64,000 bases of DNA from Cocleimonas flava (GTDB lineage: Bacteria > Pseudomonadota > Gammaproteobacteria > Thiotrichales > Thiotrichaceae). The translations under genes and the position numbers were made by a program. The stretch is taken from NCBI RefSeq assembly GCF_004339015.1, contig NZ_SMFQ01000005.1, positions 434,001 to 498,000 of the forward strand, in the 5' to 3' direction. Shown here one piece after another: positions 9,671 to 18,392 of this stretch. A model generated the notes under the pieces. That model saw only the letters and a program-made list of their open reading frames with translations, was not told where the DNA came from and did not search any database. Positions within the stretch are counted from its first letter, which is position 1, and every line of letters starts with the position of its first letter.

Positions 9671-10651
9671 CTAAGAGATCTGCTGGTAATACAGATTCTG
9701 TGGATGATTAGCATCCGCAAAGAAATACCAGCGCTCGGCTAACAAGCCTACATACTGCACCAAAACAGCTATTAGCGGAATAAAGTAAGCAGAATTATTC
9801 AAGCTCAGAACCAAAAAGAATAAAGGCACTAAGAAAGCTAAAACCACAAATATATACTTAATGCTTTTCACAAATGCCGCTGATTTACCATGAAAGTATT
9901 CACGCGTATTGAATGATCCACCCATAGACCCCTGAGCCATTTGTCTAATGTTATTGTGGTTAATACCAATCGCAGATCTTAGGTCAGATTTTGGATTAAT
10001 ATTACGATTACGCAACATTGTAGCCACACGGAAAATAAGCGCGACAACGGTGAAGAAAATCGCCCAGTTAGCATAAAAATATACGAGGCCAATATGCAGA
10101 TAAGCAGATAACGCCGTTGCGATGGTAAAGCCAGACGCTGTTCCTAACAGGATAAAATTAATCACGGTCAAAGGTGTATGCCACTCTTGTAAAAACTTGA
10201 TACAACCATAAATCATGCCCGTACATATAAACAAAGCATAGGTGGCAACTGTGGCAATCAAACCCAGTAATAGAGTTGCATCAACTCCGGTGCCACCTGG
10301 CATTGTTAATAATGGCGTATTCCAACCCAGATAATGAGCCAATCCATAAGCCGCTATGGTTACAATCGCAGCAGGTAAAGCAATAACTTCTCGCGACAAC
10401 CACGAGGTACGCCATTTAGTTGCCGTTCTCCATGCTCTTTCCGGATGTCCCAAATGAAAGAACGAAGCAAACAAACCCACACACAACAGCAAGGTTGCCA
10501 GCGCACTGCCCCAAATAAAGAAATTAACTTCGTGCTGTTCAGGCATCAATTTAAATTGAGAAAATATCTGACCGGTAAACAAAGCCAGAAACAAACCCTG
10601 ACCTGCGCCAATCAATGTGGTTAAAAATATTACCGAAAATGCTGGATGCAT
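9671..10651 (-). CDS. soeC: Membrane anchor subunit of sulfite dehydrogenase, SoeC-like (DmsC family)
   Basis: Quinone-reducing membrane subunit of a molybdenum oxidoreductase. The 326 residues hold about eight hydrophobic segments typical of the DmsC family. Sequence landmarks are the N-terminal PAFSVIFLTTLIGAGQGLFL, SFFHLGHPERAWRT, RTSWLSREV, and the C-terminal RWYFFADANHPQNLYY, all characteristic of DmsC/SoeC proteins. It lies downstream of soeB and soeA on the same strand, but 270 bp of palindromic DNA separate it from soeB, so it may have separate expression control. Known from the family: SoeC anchors SoeAB on the cytoplasmic face and passes electrons to the quinone pool. Confidence 0.85.
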   Translation of the reverse strand: MHPAFSVIFLTTLIGAGQGLFLALFTGQIFSQFKLMPEQHEVNFFIWGSALATLLLCVGLFASFFHLGHPERAWRTATKWRTSWLSREVIALPAAIVTIAAYGLAHYLGWNTPLLTMPGGTGVDATLLLGLIATVATYALFICTGMIYGCIKFLQEWHTPLTVINFILLGTASGFTIATALSAYLHIGLVYFYANWAIFFTVVALIFRVATMLRNRNINPKSDLRSAIGINHNNIRQMAQGSMGGSFNTREYFHGKSAAFVKSIKYIFVVLAFLVPLFFLVLSLNNSAYFIPLIAVLVQYVGLLAERWYFFADANHPQNLYYQQIS

Positions 10652-10721
10652 AATTTTTACCTAATAATTTTTGTTCTGTTAATCAGATCTGTAACAACAG
10701 ACACATAAAAACTTTAAAACA

Positions 10722-10748
10722 CACCCCCCTACTTACAGGGGGGTTTTT
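10722..10748 (+). repeat. CACCCCCC short repeat with strong stem (soeB-soeC gap)
   Basis: This copy has the best hairpin of the family: CCCCCCT-ACTTAC-AGGGGGG followed by TTTTT. It reads as a + strand terminator, antisense to soeBC, so in this position it cannot simply be ending the soe transcript unless its reverse strand also works. Confidence 0.8.
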
Positions 10749-10768
10749 AAAACAACTAGGGTTGAGTG

Positions 10769-10907
10769 TTTGATGATAGCTAAGTCAATAACGCAGAATT
10801 TTTGTTTCAGATTTATTTATTTCAAGAGGCGTATAGTTGATCTATACAACGATTGAAAGAAATGAATCTGGAGCAAAAAGACAAGTTAGTGTTTAGCTAT
10901 CATTGAA
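10769..10907. repeat. Imperfect 139-bp palindromic element between soeB and soeC
   Basis: Outer arms ATGATAGCTAA (10773-10783) and TTAGCTATCAT (10893-10903) are perfect. Inner arms around 10800-10820 and 10860-10880 are mostly complementary (TTTTTGtttCAGATTtATTT against AAATGAATCTGgagCAAAAA). The apex is GTATAG-TTGAT-CTATAC. The architecture resembles ERIC-type intergenic palindromes. In RNA it would form one long hairpin in the soeB-soeC intercistronic region and could stabilise or separate the two messages. Confidence 0.75.
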
Positions 10908-10921
10908 TTCTCAGCCCTCTA

Positions 10922-11656
10922 TTACCAATTACTCATATCATCGAGCGATGGACCCTTACCTGGCTCATTGTGTCTTAGACGCTCTTCTTTACTCAATGGA
11001 TTATCCACACGCTCAAGCTCATCTTTATGAATCTTGATTTCAGTTTTACGACGTGGCAAATAATGATTCGCAGGCTTGGTGCCCCACTCTGGCATTAGCT
11101 GATAACCCGCACGCTCGCGGATTGCCTTTGATACTTCCGAGTTTTCATCGTGAACATCACCAAACAAACGCGCGCTGGTTGGGCAAGACATTACACAAGC
11201 AGGCTTGCGCTCACTGACGGGCAATGCCTCGTCGTAGATACGATCAACACACAGCGTACACTTCTTCATTACGCGTTGTTTTTCGTCTATCTCACGCGCG
11301 CCATAAGGACACGCCCAAGAACAATATTTACAACCGATACACTTATCATAATCTACCAGTACGATTCCATCTTCTTCGCGTTTGTAACTCGCACCTGTTG
11401 GACAAACCGGAACACATGGAGGCTCTTCGCAATGCAAACAACTTTTCGGAAAATGTACCGTTTCGGTTTGTGGGTAGGTACCTATTTCAAACGACTGAAC
11501 ACGATTGAAGAACGTCCCTGTAGGGTTTTCTCCATAAGCGTATTTATCAACCATTGGACCTGCTTCGCCCGAGGTATTCCACTCTTTACAAGAGGTCACG
11601 CAGGCATGACAGCCCACACACACATTTAAATCTATTACTAAGGCTAACTGAGTCAT
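10922..11656 (-). CDS. soeB: Iron-sulfur subunit of sulfite dehydrogenase, SoeB-like
   Basis: Electron-transfer subunit of 244 residues that links the molybdenum site of SoeA to the membrane anchor. Four ferredoxin-type cysteine groups are visible: CVGCHACVTSCKEWN (from Cys13), CLHCEEPPCVPVCP, CIGCKYCSWACPYGAR, and CTLCVDRIYDE with CVMSCPTSAR, as expected for four [4Fe-4S] clusters. There is no signal peptide, consistent with a cytoplasmic complex. The start codon overlaps the last base of soeA, indicating translational coupling. Confidence 0.9.
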   Translation of the reverse strand: MTQLALVIDLNVCVGCHACVTSCKEWNTSGEAGPMVDKYAYGENPTGTFFNRVQSFEIGTYPQTETVHFPKSCLHCEEPPCVPVCPTGASYKREEDGIVLVDYDKCIGCKYCSWACPYGAREIDEKQRVMKKCTLCVDRIYDEALPVSERKPACVMSCPTSARLFGDVHDENSEVSKAIRERAGYQLMPEWGTKPANHYLPRRKTEIKIHKDELERVDNPLSKEERLRHNEPGKGPSLDDMSNW

Positions 11657-14577
11657 TACTTTAACCCTCCTGATCTACCAAGAGTTTTTCTAAATTTACC
11701 TGCGACATACCCTTGCCATTTATTTCTACGTTTCTTTTCCATTCCCGGCAACGGTTTAACTGTATCGAATCTTGGTAAAGTATGGCTGGCTTCATTATCA
11801 CCCGCTTTATACACGCGAACACGAACGTCATACCAACCCGCCTGTCCTGTTACAGGGTCAGAGTTAGAAACATGATCTCCCGCATCGTGCGGTGGCAACT
11901 CTTCTGAAATCACATGGTTCAGCAAAAAGCCTTTATTCGATTCATTGGCTTTCGCATCAAGCCCCCAGGAACCAGAGGCTTTACCAATCGCATTCCAAGT
12001 CCAAACTGTACCGGGCTCAAGTGATTCGGAGAATCGACACATACAACGGACTTTTCCATGCATGGATTCAACCCAGACCCAGTCACCATCTTCAAAGCCA
12101 TTGTTACGACCAAGAATCGGGCTTACGAATAAATAGTTATGCGTATGGATTTGTCTTAACCAGGCATTCTGTGAATCCCATGAGTGATACATCGCCATTG
12201 GGCGCTGCGTCAGTGCATTTAGTGGGTACTTTTGGGTATCCGTTAATTGCGACTCAAGTGGTTCGTAATGGAACGGCAATGGATCAAAATAGGTCTCCAC
12301 GCGCTTACGCAAACGATCTGGTGGTTGTCTACCTTCTGTTTTACCTTGAGCGGCCAAACGGAATTTCTGCAGAATCTCCGAATACACATGAATATTGATT
12401 GGCTCGTCGTAACGAATCATATTGTGCTCTTGCGCCCAGTGTAAATAACCTCTGTTCCAGTTACGCATGTACTGGAATGACTTTGGCATTTCATAATGGA
12501 ACACACAGTCATTCTTTTTATACATTTCCCACTGGTTCGGATTCGGCTCGCCTTTCATGGATTTCTCACCACTCTTACCACGCCAGCCAGCAAGGAAACC
12601 AATTCCTGAGCCAGGAGCTGTTTCAAAGTTGATCACTAAATCGCGGTAATCTTTGAATTTACGCTTGCCGTTTTCATCGGTAAATGTGGGTAATTTCAGA
12701 CGTGAACCTAGCTCAACGATGACATCCTGGAATGGCTTACACTCACCCTTTGGTGGCAATACGGGAATACGGACCGCGTCTACCGGACCATCATATTCAG
12801 AAATTGGACGATCCAGCATCGACATCGCATCGTGACGTTCAAGGTATGACGTATCAGGCAGAATCAAATCACCAAAATCGACTGTTTCAGAATGATAAGC
12901 ATCGGCAACGATGATGAATGGGATTTTGTATTCACCCTCTTCATCCTTATCCACCAACATCTTTCTTACTTCAGTAGTGTTCATCGATGAATTCCATGCC
13001 ATATTCGCCATGAATAACATCAAGGTATCAATTGGGTATGGATCGCCACGCCACGCATTGGTAATCGCGTTGTGCATCAAACCATGAACGGATAATGGAT
13101 ACTCCCACGAGAAGCCTTTATCTAGACGTATCGCTTCACCATCATCATCGACAAATAAATCATCAGGACCAGCTGGCCAACCCAAAGGCATGCCGTTTAA
13201 TGGCGTATTCGGTTTAACATCACCCCAACCTGTTGGTGGTTTAGGGCATGGTGGAATAGGACGCGGGAATGGCGCTTTATGACGGAATCCACCCGGACGA
13301 TCAATGGTTCCCAATAATGTCATTAGGATGCTGAGCGCACGAATAGTCTGGAATCCATTGGAGTGTGCAGCCAAACCACGCATCGAGTGGAATGAAACCG
13401 GGTTTCCAATAACTTTATCGTGATCTTTACCCCATGCATCGGTCCATTGAATCGGTAATTCAATCTTTTGGTCACGCGCTACGATACCCATTTCATGCGC
13501 CAGACGTCGAATCGTATCAGCATCAATCCCTGTAATACCTTCAGCCCATTCTGGCGTATACGCTTCTACTCTTTCTTTTAATAGTTGGAAAGCTGGCTTA
13601 CAAGGCGTGCCATCTTCTAGCTCAAACTCGCCCGTAAGAAATGGATCGACGCCTTCTTTGCGCATTGCAACGGCTTCGTCTTTGACGCGATCCCACCAGT
13701 ATTTGTTTTGCGGATCGAAACAGCCTTCTTCGACTGGCTCGTCATTGCGAATAAACATACCTTCGTTATGACTATCCGTGGTGATGTCGATCAATTCCGC
13801 AGAATTGGTATAGTTGACGAGGAAATCACGATCGTACATACCGAGTTTGATAATCTCACGAATAATCGCGAGTAATAATGCACCATCTGTACCAGGCTTT
13901 ATTGGAACCCACTCATCCGCTATCGCGGCATAACCTGTGCGTACTGGGTTTATCGCGATAAAACGACCACCATTACGTTTGAATTTTGATAACTCAACCT
14001 TCATCGGATTGGAGTGATGGTCTTCCGCAGTACCAATCATGAAGAATAATTTAGAACGCTCTAAATCCGGTCCGCCAAATTCCCAGAATGAGCCACCAAT
14101 GGTGTAGATCATTCCTGCAGCCATATTCACTGAACAGAAACCACCGTGGGCGGCATAGTTTGGTGTACCAAATTGCTTGGCAAACATACCCGTTAATGCC
14201 TGCATTTGGTCACGGCCTGTAAACAAAGCAAACTTTTTAGGATCTTCTTCACGAAGTTTTCCTAAACGCTCTTCCATGATGCCGTAGGCCTTATCCCAGG
14301 AGATTTCTTCAAATTCTCCGGCACCACGTTCAGTACCTGGCTTACGTAATAAAGGCTTGGTTAAACGCGCAGGCGAGTATTGCTTCATGATGCCTGATGC
14401 ACCTTTCGCACATAGCACACCCTTATTTAACGGGTGGTTTGGATTACCCTGTATATAACGCACCTCACCGTCTTTAACGGTAACTTTGATGCCACAACGA
14501 CAGGCACACATGTAGCACGTGGTCGTTTTTACTTCTACGCCTTCAGTTTCTACAACAACGGGGATATTTTTCATCAA
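11656..14577 (-). CDS. soeA: Molybdopterin catalytic subunit of sulfite dehydrogenase, SoeA-like
   Basis: Large subunit (973 residues) of the DMSO-reductase superfamily. By similarity of architecture to SoeA of purple sulfur bacteria it oxidises sulfite to sulfate in the cytoplasm. A [4Fe-4S] site is formed by Cys21, Cys24, Cys28 and Cys56 (CYMCACRCG, VLCAKG). Molybdopterin-family segments follow (ISWDKAYGIMEERL, FFMIGTAEDHHSNPMK, FIAINPVRTGYAAIADEW). There is no twin-arginine signal, which separates it from periplasmic relatives such as PsrA/PhsA. The start is a double Met with AGAAGG about 10 bp upstream. Substrate assignment rests on SoeABC organisation and the nearby sat gene; a polysulfide or other S-oxyanion substrate cannot be excluded. 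Confidence 0.87.
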   Translation of the reverse strand: MMKNIPVVVETEGVEVKTTTCYMCACRCGIKVTVKDGEVRYIQGNPNHPLNKGVLCAKGASGIMKQYSPARLTKPLLRKPGTERGAGEFEEISWDKAYGIMEERLGKLREEDPKKFALFTGRDQMQALTGMFAKQFGTPNYAAHGGFCSVNMAAGMIYTIGGSFWEFGGPDLERSKLFFMIGTAEDHHSNPMKVELSKFKRNGGRFIAINPVRTGYAAIADEWVPIKPGTDGALLLAIIREIIKLGMYDRDFLVNYTNSAELIDITTDSHNEGMFIRNDEPVEEGCFDPQNKYWWDRVKDEAVAMRKEGVDPFLTGEFELEDGTPCKPAFQLLKERVEAYTPEWAEGITGIDADTIRRLAHEMGIVARDQKIELPIQWTDAWGKDHDKVIGNPVSFHSMRGLAAHSNGFQTIRALSILMTLLGTIDRPGGFRHKAPFPRPIPPCPKPPTGWGDVKPNTPLNGMPLGWPAGPDDLFVDDDGEAIRLDKGFSWEYPLSVHGLMHNAITNAWRGDPYPIDTLMLFMANMAWNSSMNTTEVRKMLVDKDEEGEYKIPFIIVADAYHSETVDFGDLILPDTSYLERHDAMSMLDRPISEYDGPVDAVRIPVLPPKGECKPFQDVIVELGSRLKLPTFTDENGKRKFKDYRDLVINFETAPGSGIGFLAGWRGKSGEKSMKGEPNPNQWEMYKKNDCVFHYEMPKSFQYMRNWNRGYLHWAQEHNMIRYDEPINIHVYSEILQKFRLAAQGKTEGRQPPDRLRKRVETYFDPLPFHYEPLESQLTDTQKYPLNALTQRPMAMYHSWDSQNAWLRQIHTHNYLFVSPILGRNNGFEDGDWVWVESMHGKVRCMCRFSESLEPGTVWTWNAIGKASGSWGLDAKANESNKGFLLNHVISEELPPHDAGDHVSNSDPVTGQAGWYDVRVRVYKAGDNEASHTLPRFDTVKPLPGMEKKRRNKWQGYVAGKFRKTLGRSGGLK

Positions 14578-14837
14578 TAACCTTCTTTTGGGTAAACCAT
14601 TAGAATGTAACTAGGTTCTAATTTAGAGGATCGGATAATGCACAACAGTATTTTATATATCAAATTCAATATTTCTATTAGCGTATAAATGAGACAATTT
14701 ATCTCATTTATTCTAGAACATAAATGCGATAGAAACCGTTTTATTTTAGAAACGTTAGAATGTAATAAAATTCTAATTAAGATTTTACCCATGATGCACA
14801 ATTTAATTTTATATAACAAATTAAATTAATTTATGGA
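14578..14837 (-). promoter_or_regulatory. soeA upstream region with a duplicated block and repeated TTAGAA-N10-TTCTAA sites
   Basis: AT-rich leader of soeABC. An ~80-bp block occurs twice in direct orientation 155 bp apart (from 14598 and from 14753). Each begins with the palindrome TTAGAATGTAA...TTCTAA (14600-14621 and 14755-14776) and continues with ATGCACAA and a similar AT stretch 38-39 bp further on. A third palindrome, TTCTAGAA (14711-14718), lies between them. This looks like two binding sites for one dimeric regulator. The open frame on the - strand here is low-complexity AT-rich translation and is not called as a gene. Confidence 0.6.
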
Positions 14838-14870
14838 ATGATAGACTTTAGATACCAGCAGGACGAATTA

Positions 14871-14897
14871 AAAAAAAGCCCTGTAAGTAGGGGGGTG
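14871..14897 (-). repeat. CACCCCCC short repeat, - orientation
   Basis: The only free-standing copy in - orientation. On that strand it reads CACCCCCCTACTTACAGGGC plus T7, with a CCCT-ACTTAC-AGGG stem. It begins 20 bp after the phosphodiesterase gene on the same strand, so it is placed as that gene's terminator. Confidence 0.85.
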
Positions 14898-14916
14898 TGT
14901 TTAATTATAAGCCTTT

Positions 14917-15429
14917 TTATACTTCAGAAAAGCGATAGGTTTTTATTTGCCATTCTTTGCCTGTTTCACACTCAAGTACCAAACAAGAAGGACCACCATG
15001 AGTTCTGGTTTGACCTGCAGCACCAGGATTAATAACCCAGGGTGTTGCATCCTTATCGATCACTTGTTTATGCGTATGGCCATAGATAATTACTTTTGCG
15101 TCTGAATGCATATAACGCAGAGAATCGTGAGATGGCTTATGCGCACCGTGTTTATGGCCGTGTTCTACAGTAATAGTCTCACCCGCCACCGTAAAACTTA
15201 AAATGGCAGGCAAATCCGAACCATTGGGATGACAATATGGATCGTTATTACCCGTAACAGCGACCACCTTACCGGATTTAGGCTGCATCGCTTCTAAGAC
15301 TTCAGCACCACAAATATCTCCAGCATGCACAGCGATATCGCATTCGCGGACAATATCAGCAATTCGAGGATCTAGGTGGGAATGTGTATCCGAAACTACG
15401 GCTACTTTAGTAATGTTCTGGCTAATCAT
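14917..15429 (-). CDS. YfcE/MJ0936-type metallophosphodiesterase
   Basis: Small cytoplasmic calcineurin-like phosphodiesterase of about 170 residues. All metal-site motifs are present in order: VVSDTHSH (D-x-H), HAGDI (GD), TGNNDP (GNxD/H), VEHGHKHG and IYGHTHKQ (GHTH). These coordinate two metal ions in the active site. The physiological substrate of the family is uncertain. The ATG at 15429 (MISQNITKVAVVSDTH) is preferred over an upstream in-frame codon at 15480, which adds 17 hydrophobic residues with no family match. Confidence 0.88.
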   Translation of the reverse strand: MISQNITKVAVVSDTHSHLDPRIADIVRECDIAVHAGDICGAEVLEAMQPKSGKVVAVTGNNDPYCHPNGSDLPAILSFTVAGETITVEHGHKHGAHKPSHDSLRYMHSDAKVIIYGHTHKQVIDKDATPWVINPGAAGQTRTHGGPSCLVLECETGKEWQIKTYRFSEV

Positions 15430-15688
15430 TGATTTGATTTTTTCAAAGTACAAAAAAAGTACAAGTAAATAGACTAGCACTATTGCTGGTGTGAATTCAA
15501 ACCTCTACCAAATTTTTATCAGTCCTTTACTCTTTGATTTTTTAGCTAATGGCCAAATTATATTTATTTTTTTATATGCATAAAAATAACTTATTGAGAG
15601 GCAAATTTTTCTATTTGTACTTAAGCAGGTATTGGGGGTATCTTGTATTAATGTGGCAAATTGCCATAGATATTTTCGGGAGATAAGT

Positions 15689-16882
15689 ATGATAAAACCA
15701 CATGGTTCCGATGAACTGAATCCACTGTACGTATCTGACGCTGCGGAGCGAGATGCATTACAAAAAGAAGCACAAGGTTTACCTTCTATTGTCGTAAGCT
15801 CTGCCACTGCAGCGAATGCTGTTATGTTGGCCGGCGGTTACTTTAACCCACTCACAGGCTACATGAATAAGGCAGACGCACTGTCCGTAGCAGATAATAT
15901 GCACACGACTTCAGGCCTTTTCTGGCCGACGCCTGTTCTCAACCTTGTTGAAGACGCGGGTGATATCAAAGCAGGTGATCGCATAGCGCTGAAAGATCCT
16001 AATGTAGATGGCAACCCTGTTCTAGCGGTAATGGATGTGGAAGCGGTTGAAGAATTCACCGATGAAGAAATGGCGACCATGACCCAGTCAATCTACCGAC
16101 CTGCGGAAGGTGAAGAGCATATTGGTGTGGACACCTTTAACTCCCAAGGCAAAGTTTGTCTATCAGGACCAATCAAGGTACTGAACTACTCGTACTTCGA
16201 AAAAGAATTTGAAGGCACGTTCAAGACGGCTGTTGAAATTCGTCAGGAAATTGCAGATCGCGGCTGGAGAAAAGTAGTCGCCTTCCAGACACGTAACCCG
16301 ATGCATCTAGCACACGAAGAGCTGTGCCACATGGCGATGGATAGACTTGGCTGTGATGGTCTGGTTATTCACATGTTGCTTGGTAAGCTGAAAAAAGGTG
16401 ATATTCCTGCTGATGTTCGTGATGCCGCAATCCGCAAAATGGTTGAGCTGTACTTCCCTGAAAACAGTGCGATGGTTACCGGTTATGGTTTCGATATGTT
16501 ATACGCGGGACCGAAAGAAGGCGTACTGCACGCATTATTCCGCCAGAACATGGGAGCTACCCACTTTATTATTGGCCGTGATCACGCAGGTGTTGGCGAT
16601 CACTACGGTGCTTTCGATGCACAAACCATTTTCGACGATGAAGTCCCTGAAGGTGCGCTGGAGATTGAAATCTTCCGTGCTGATCACACGGCTTACTCCA
16701 AGAAACTGGATAAGGTTGTGATGATGTCTGAAGCGCCTGACCACGAAAAAGATGATTTCGTGCTGCTGTCTGGTACCAAGGTTCGCGAAATGCTGGGACA
16801 GGGCATTGCACCACCTAAGGAGTTTTCACGCCCTGAAGTCGCTCAGATCCTGATTGACTACTATCAAAGCCAGAATGGCTAA
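15689..16882 (+). CDS. sat: Sulfate adenylyltransferase (ATP sulfurylase), dissimilatory type
   Basis: Monomeric-type ATP sulfurylase of 397 residues. In sulfur oxidisers it runs in the direction APS + PPi to ATP + sulfate, conserving energy by substrate-level phosphorylation. The active-site motifs are QTRNPMHLAHEELC (the QxRNP and HxxH elements), IIGRDHAGVGD and LLSGTKVREML. The start chosen is ATG 15689, with GGGAGA 7 bp upstream; a start 57 bp earlier would lack family match. Location beside soeABC suggests a sulfite-oxidation neighbourhood, although AprAB, the partner for this route, is not in the window. Confidence 0.94.
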   Translation: MIKPHGSDELNPLYVSDAAERDALQKEAQGLPSIVVSSATAANAVMLAGGYFNPLTGYMNKADALSVADNMHTTSGLFWPTPVLNLVEDAGDIKAGDRIALKDPNVDGNPVLAVMDVEAVEEFTDEEMATMTQSIYRPAEGEEHIGVDTFNSQGKVCLSGPIKVLNYSYFEKEFEGTFKTAVEIRQEIADRGWRKVVAFQTRNPMHLAHEELCHMAMDRLGCDGLVIHMLLGKLKKGDIPADVRDAAIRKMVELYFPENSAMVTGYGFDMLYAGPKEGVLHALFRQNMGATHFIIGRDHAGVGDHYGAFDAQTIFDDEVPEGALEIEIFRADHTAYSKKLDKVVMMSEAPDHEKDDFVLLSGTKVREMLGQGIAPPKEFSRPEVAQILIDYYQSQNG

Positions 16883-16908
16883 TTCTGTCTAAGAGATATC
16901 TGTGACAC

Positions 16909-16937
16909 AAAAAAGCCGGGAATTCCCCGGCTTTTTT
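16909..16937. terminator. Terminator after sat
   Basis: Twelve-bp inverted repeat AAAAAAGCCGGG / CCCGGCTTTTTT with loop AATTC, 26 bp after the sat stop codon. Confidence 0.95.
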
Positions 16938-17012
16938 TATTTAGTAGAGGATTATTAATAAACGTTTTTAATAAAAACGGCTAATCCAACTGTTGATTTC
17001 AACAACCTAAGC

Positions 17013-17038
17013 CACCCCCCTACTTTAGGGCATTTTTT
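17013..17038 (+). repeat. CACCCCCC short repeat, sat/rimO junction
   Basis: Stem CCCTA-CTT-TAGGG then CATTTTTT. It lies between the convergent genes sat and rimO, behind an ordinary strong terminator, so it looks redundant as a terminator for sat. Confidence 0.85.
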
Positions 17039-17045
17039 ACACTGA

Positions 17046-18392
17046 TCAATCGACCAGCTTAGCCCATAAATCATGCTCGTCAGAATGTGTGATTTCTACT
17101 TCGGCAAATTGCCCAGGTTCTAATAACTCACCTTCAATATATACTGCGCCATCTATTTCAGGTGCATCAGCACTGCTTCTTGCAATCGTGATATCTTCTG
17201 CTTCGGTATCGCCCTGTTGCGTATCATCGGTGAGTACTCTCATACGCTTGCCCACTTTCGCCGCCAATTTATTCGCACTGATTTCCGCCTGTACTTCCAT
17301 GAAACGTTCTAGACGATACTGCTTTTCATCTTCTGGTACGTGATTAGGCAAATCATTAGAAACCGCACCTTCCACTTCAGAGTATGCAAAACAACCGACA
17401 CGGTCTAATTGCGCTTCTCTTAAGAAAGACAACAGAGTCTCAAAATCTTCTTCTGTCTCTCCTGGGAAACCTGCAATAAAGGTACTACGAATCGTAATAT
17501 CCGGACACATCGCGCGCCAAGCGGCAATTCTAGTTAATACTTTTTCTGCATGCGCAGGGCGTCGCATATCTTTTAAAATACGATGACTTGCATGCTGAAA
17601 CGGAATATCCAGATAAGGAAGGATTCCTTTGTTCTCTGCATTTTCTGCCATCAAAGGTATTAGCTTATCTACATGCGGATAGGGGTAAACATAGTGTAAA
17701 CGTACCCATGCATCCAACTCACCTAATGATTCTGATAATTGCTGAATATGAGATTTAACCGGTCTACCATTCCAGAAGCCAGTCTGGTATTTCGTATCGA
17801 TACCGTAAGCACTGGTGTCTTGTGATACCACTAACAGTTCTTTCACGCCTGAATTCACAAGGTTCTCAGCTTCCTGCATGACATCACCGATAGGACGACT
17901 CACCAAGTCACCACGCAATGAAGGGATGATGCAGAAGGTACAACGATGATTACAGCCTTCGGATATTTTTAGATAAGCATAATGCTTAGGGGTAAGTTTA
18001 ATCCCCTGCGGTGGTACAAGATCAAGATAAGGATCATGTGGCGGTTTCAGCTGCTCGTGAACAGCACCCATTACCGCTTCATAGGCATGAGGACCTGTAA
18101 CGGCCAAAACTCCGGGATGCGCTTCTAAAACCTTGTCGGCATCAGCACCAAGACAACCAGTTACGATAACTTTTCCATTTTCTTGTAATGCTTCGCCAAT
18201 TGTATCCAGTGATTCTTTTACCGCACTATCAATAAAACCACAGGTATTAATGACGACAACATCAGCACCATCATAATCCGGTACGATTCCATAACCCTCC
18301 GTTTTTAGCTGGGTTAAGATTCTTTCAGAATCGACGAGAGCTTTTGGACAGCCCAAACTTACAAAACCAACTTTAGGCTGATTAATATCCAT
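17046..18392 (-). CDS. rimO: Ribosomal protein S12 methylthiotransferase RimO
   Basis: Radical-SAM enzyme that adds a methylthio group to an aspartate of ribosomal protein S12. 448 residues, the usual size. The N-terminal domain with an auxiliary cluster has [25 protein letters not shown] and VTGCLGA cysteines. The radical-SAM motif is CNHRCTFC, followed by the RimO-typical [13 protein letters not shown]. Mid-protein [17 protein letters not shown] is conserved, and the C terminus is a TRAM domain (from about residue 385). The [12 protein letters not shown] form separates it from MiaB. Confidence 0.95.
   Translation of the reverse strand: MDINQPKVGFVSLGCPKALVDSERILTQLKTEGYGIVPDYDGADVVVINTCGFIDSAVKESLDTIGEALQENGKVIVTGCLGADADKVLEAHPGVLAVTGPHAYEAVMGAVHEQLKPPHDPYLDLVPPQGIKLTPKHYAYLKISEGCNHRCTFCIIPSLRGDLVSRPIGDVMQEAENLVNSGVKELLVVSQDTSAYGIDTKYQTGFWNGRPVKSHIQQLSESLGELDAWVRLHYVYPYPHVDKLIPLMAENAENKGILPYLDIPFQHASHRILKDMRRPAHAEKVLTRIAAWRAMCPDITIRSTFIAGFPGETEEDFETLLSFLREAQLDRVGCFAYSEVEGAVSNDLPNHVPEDEKQYRLERFMEVQAEISANKLAAKVGKRMRVLTDDTQQGDTEAEDITIARSSADAPEIDGAVYIEGELLEPGQFAEVEITHSDEHDLWAKLVD

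Noticed and set aside
11150-12914. Several + strand open frames opposite soeB and soeA
   Set aside because: They mirror codon structure of strong - strand genes with complete Fe-S and Mo motifs; no family match or ribosome site.
14574-14819. 81-residue - strand frame upstream of soeA
   Set aside because: Translation of AT-rich promoter repeats, Ile/Leu/Lys-rich with no domain; it overlaps duplicated regulatory palindromes.
15505-15807. 100-residue - strand frame over the sat start
   Set aside because: Overlaps the sat coding region and its AT-rich leader; no motif, and composition is shadow-like.
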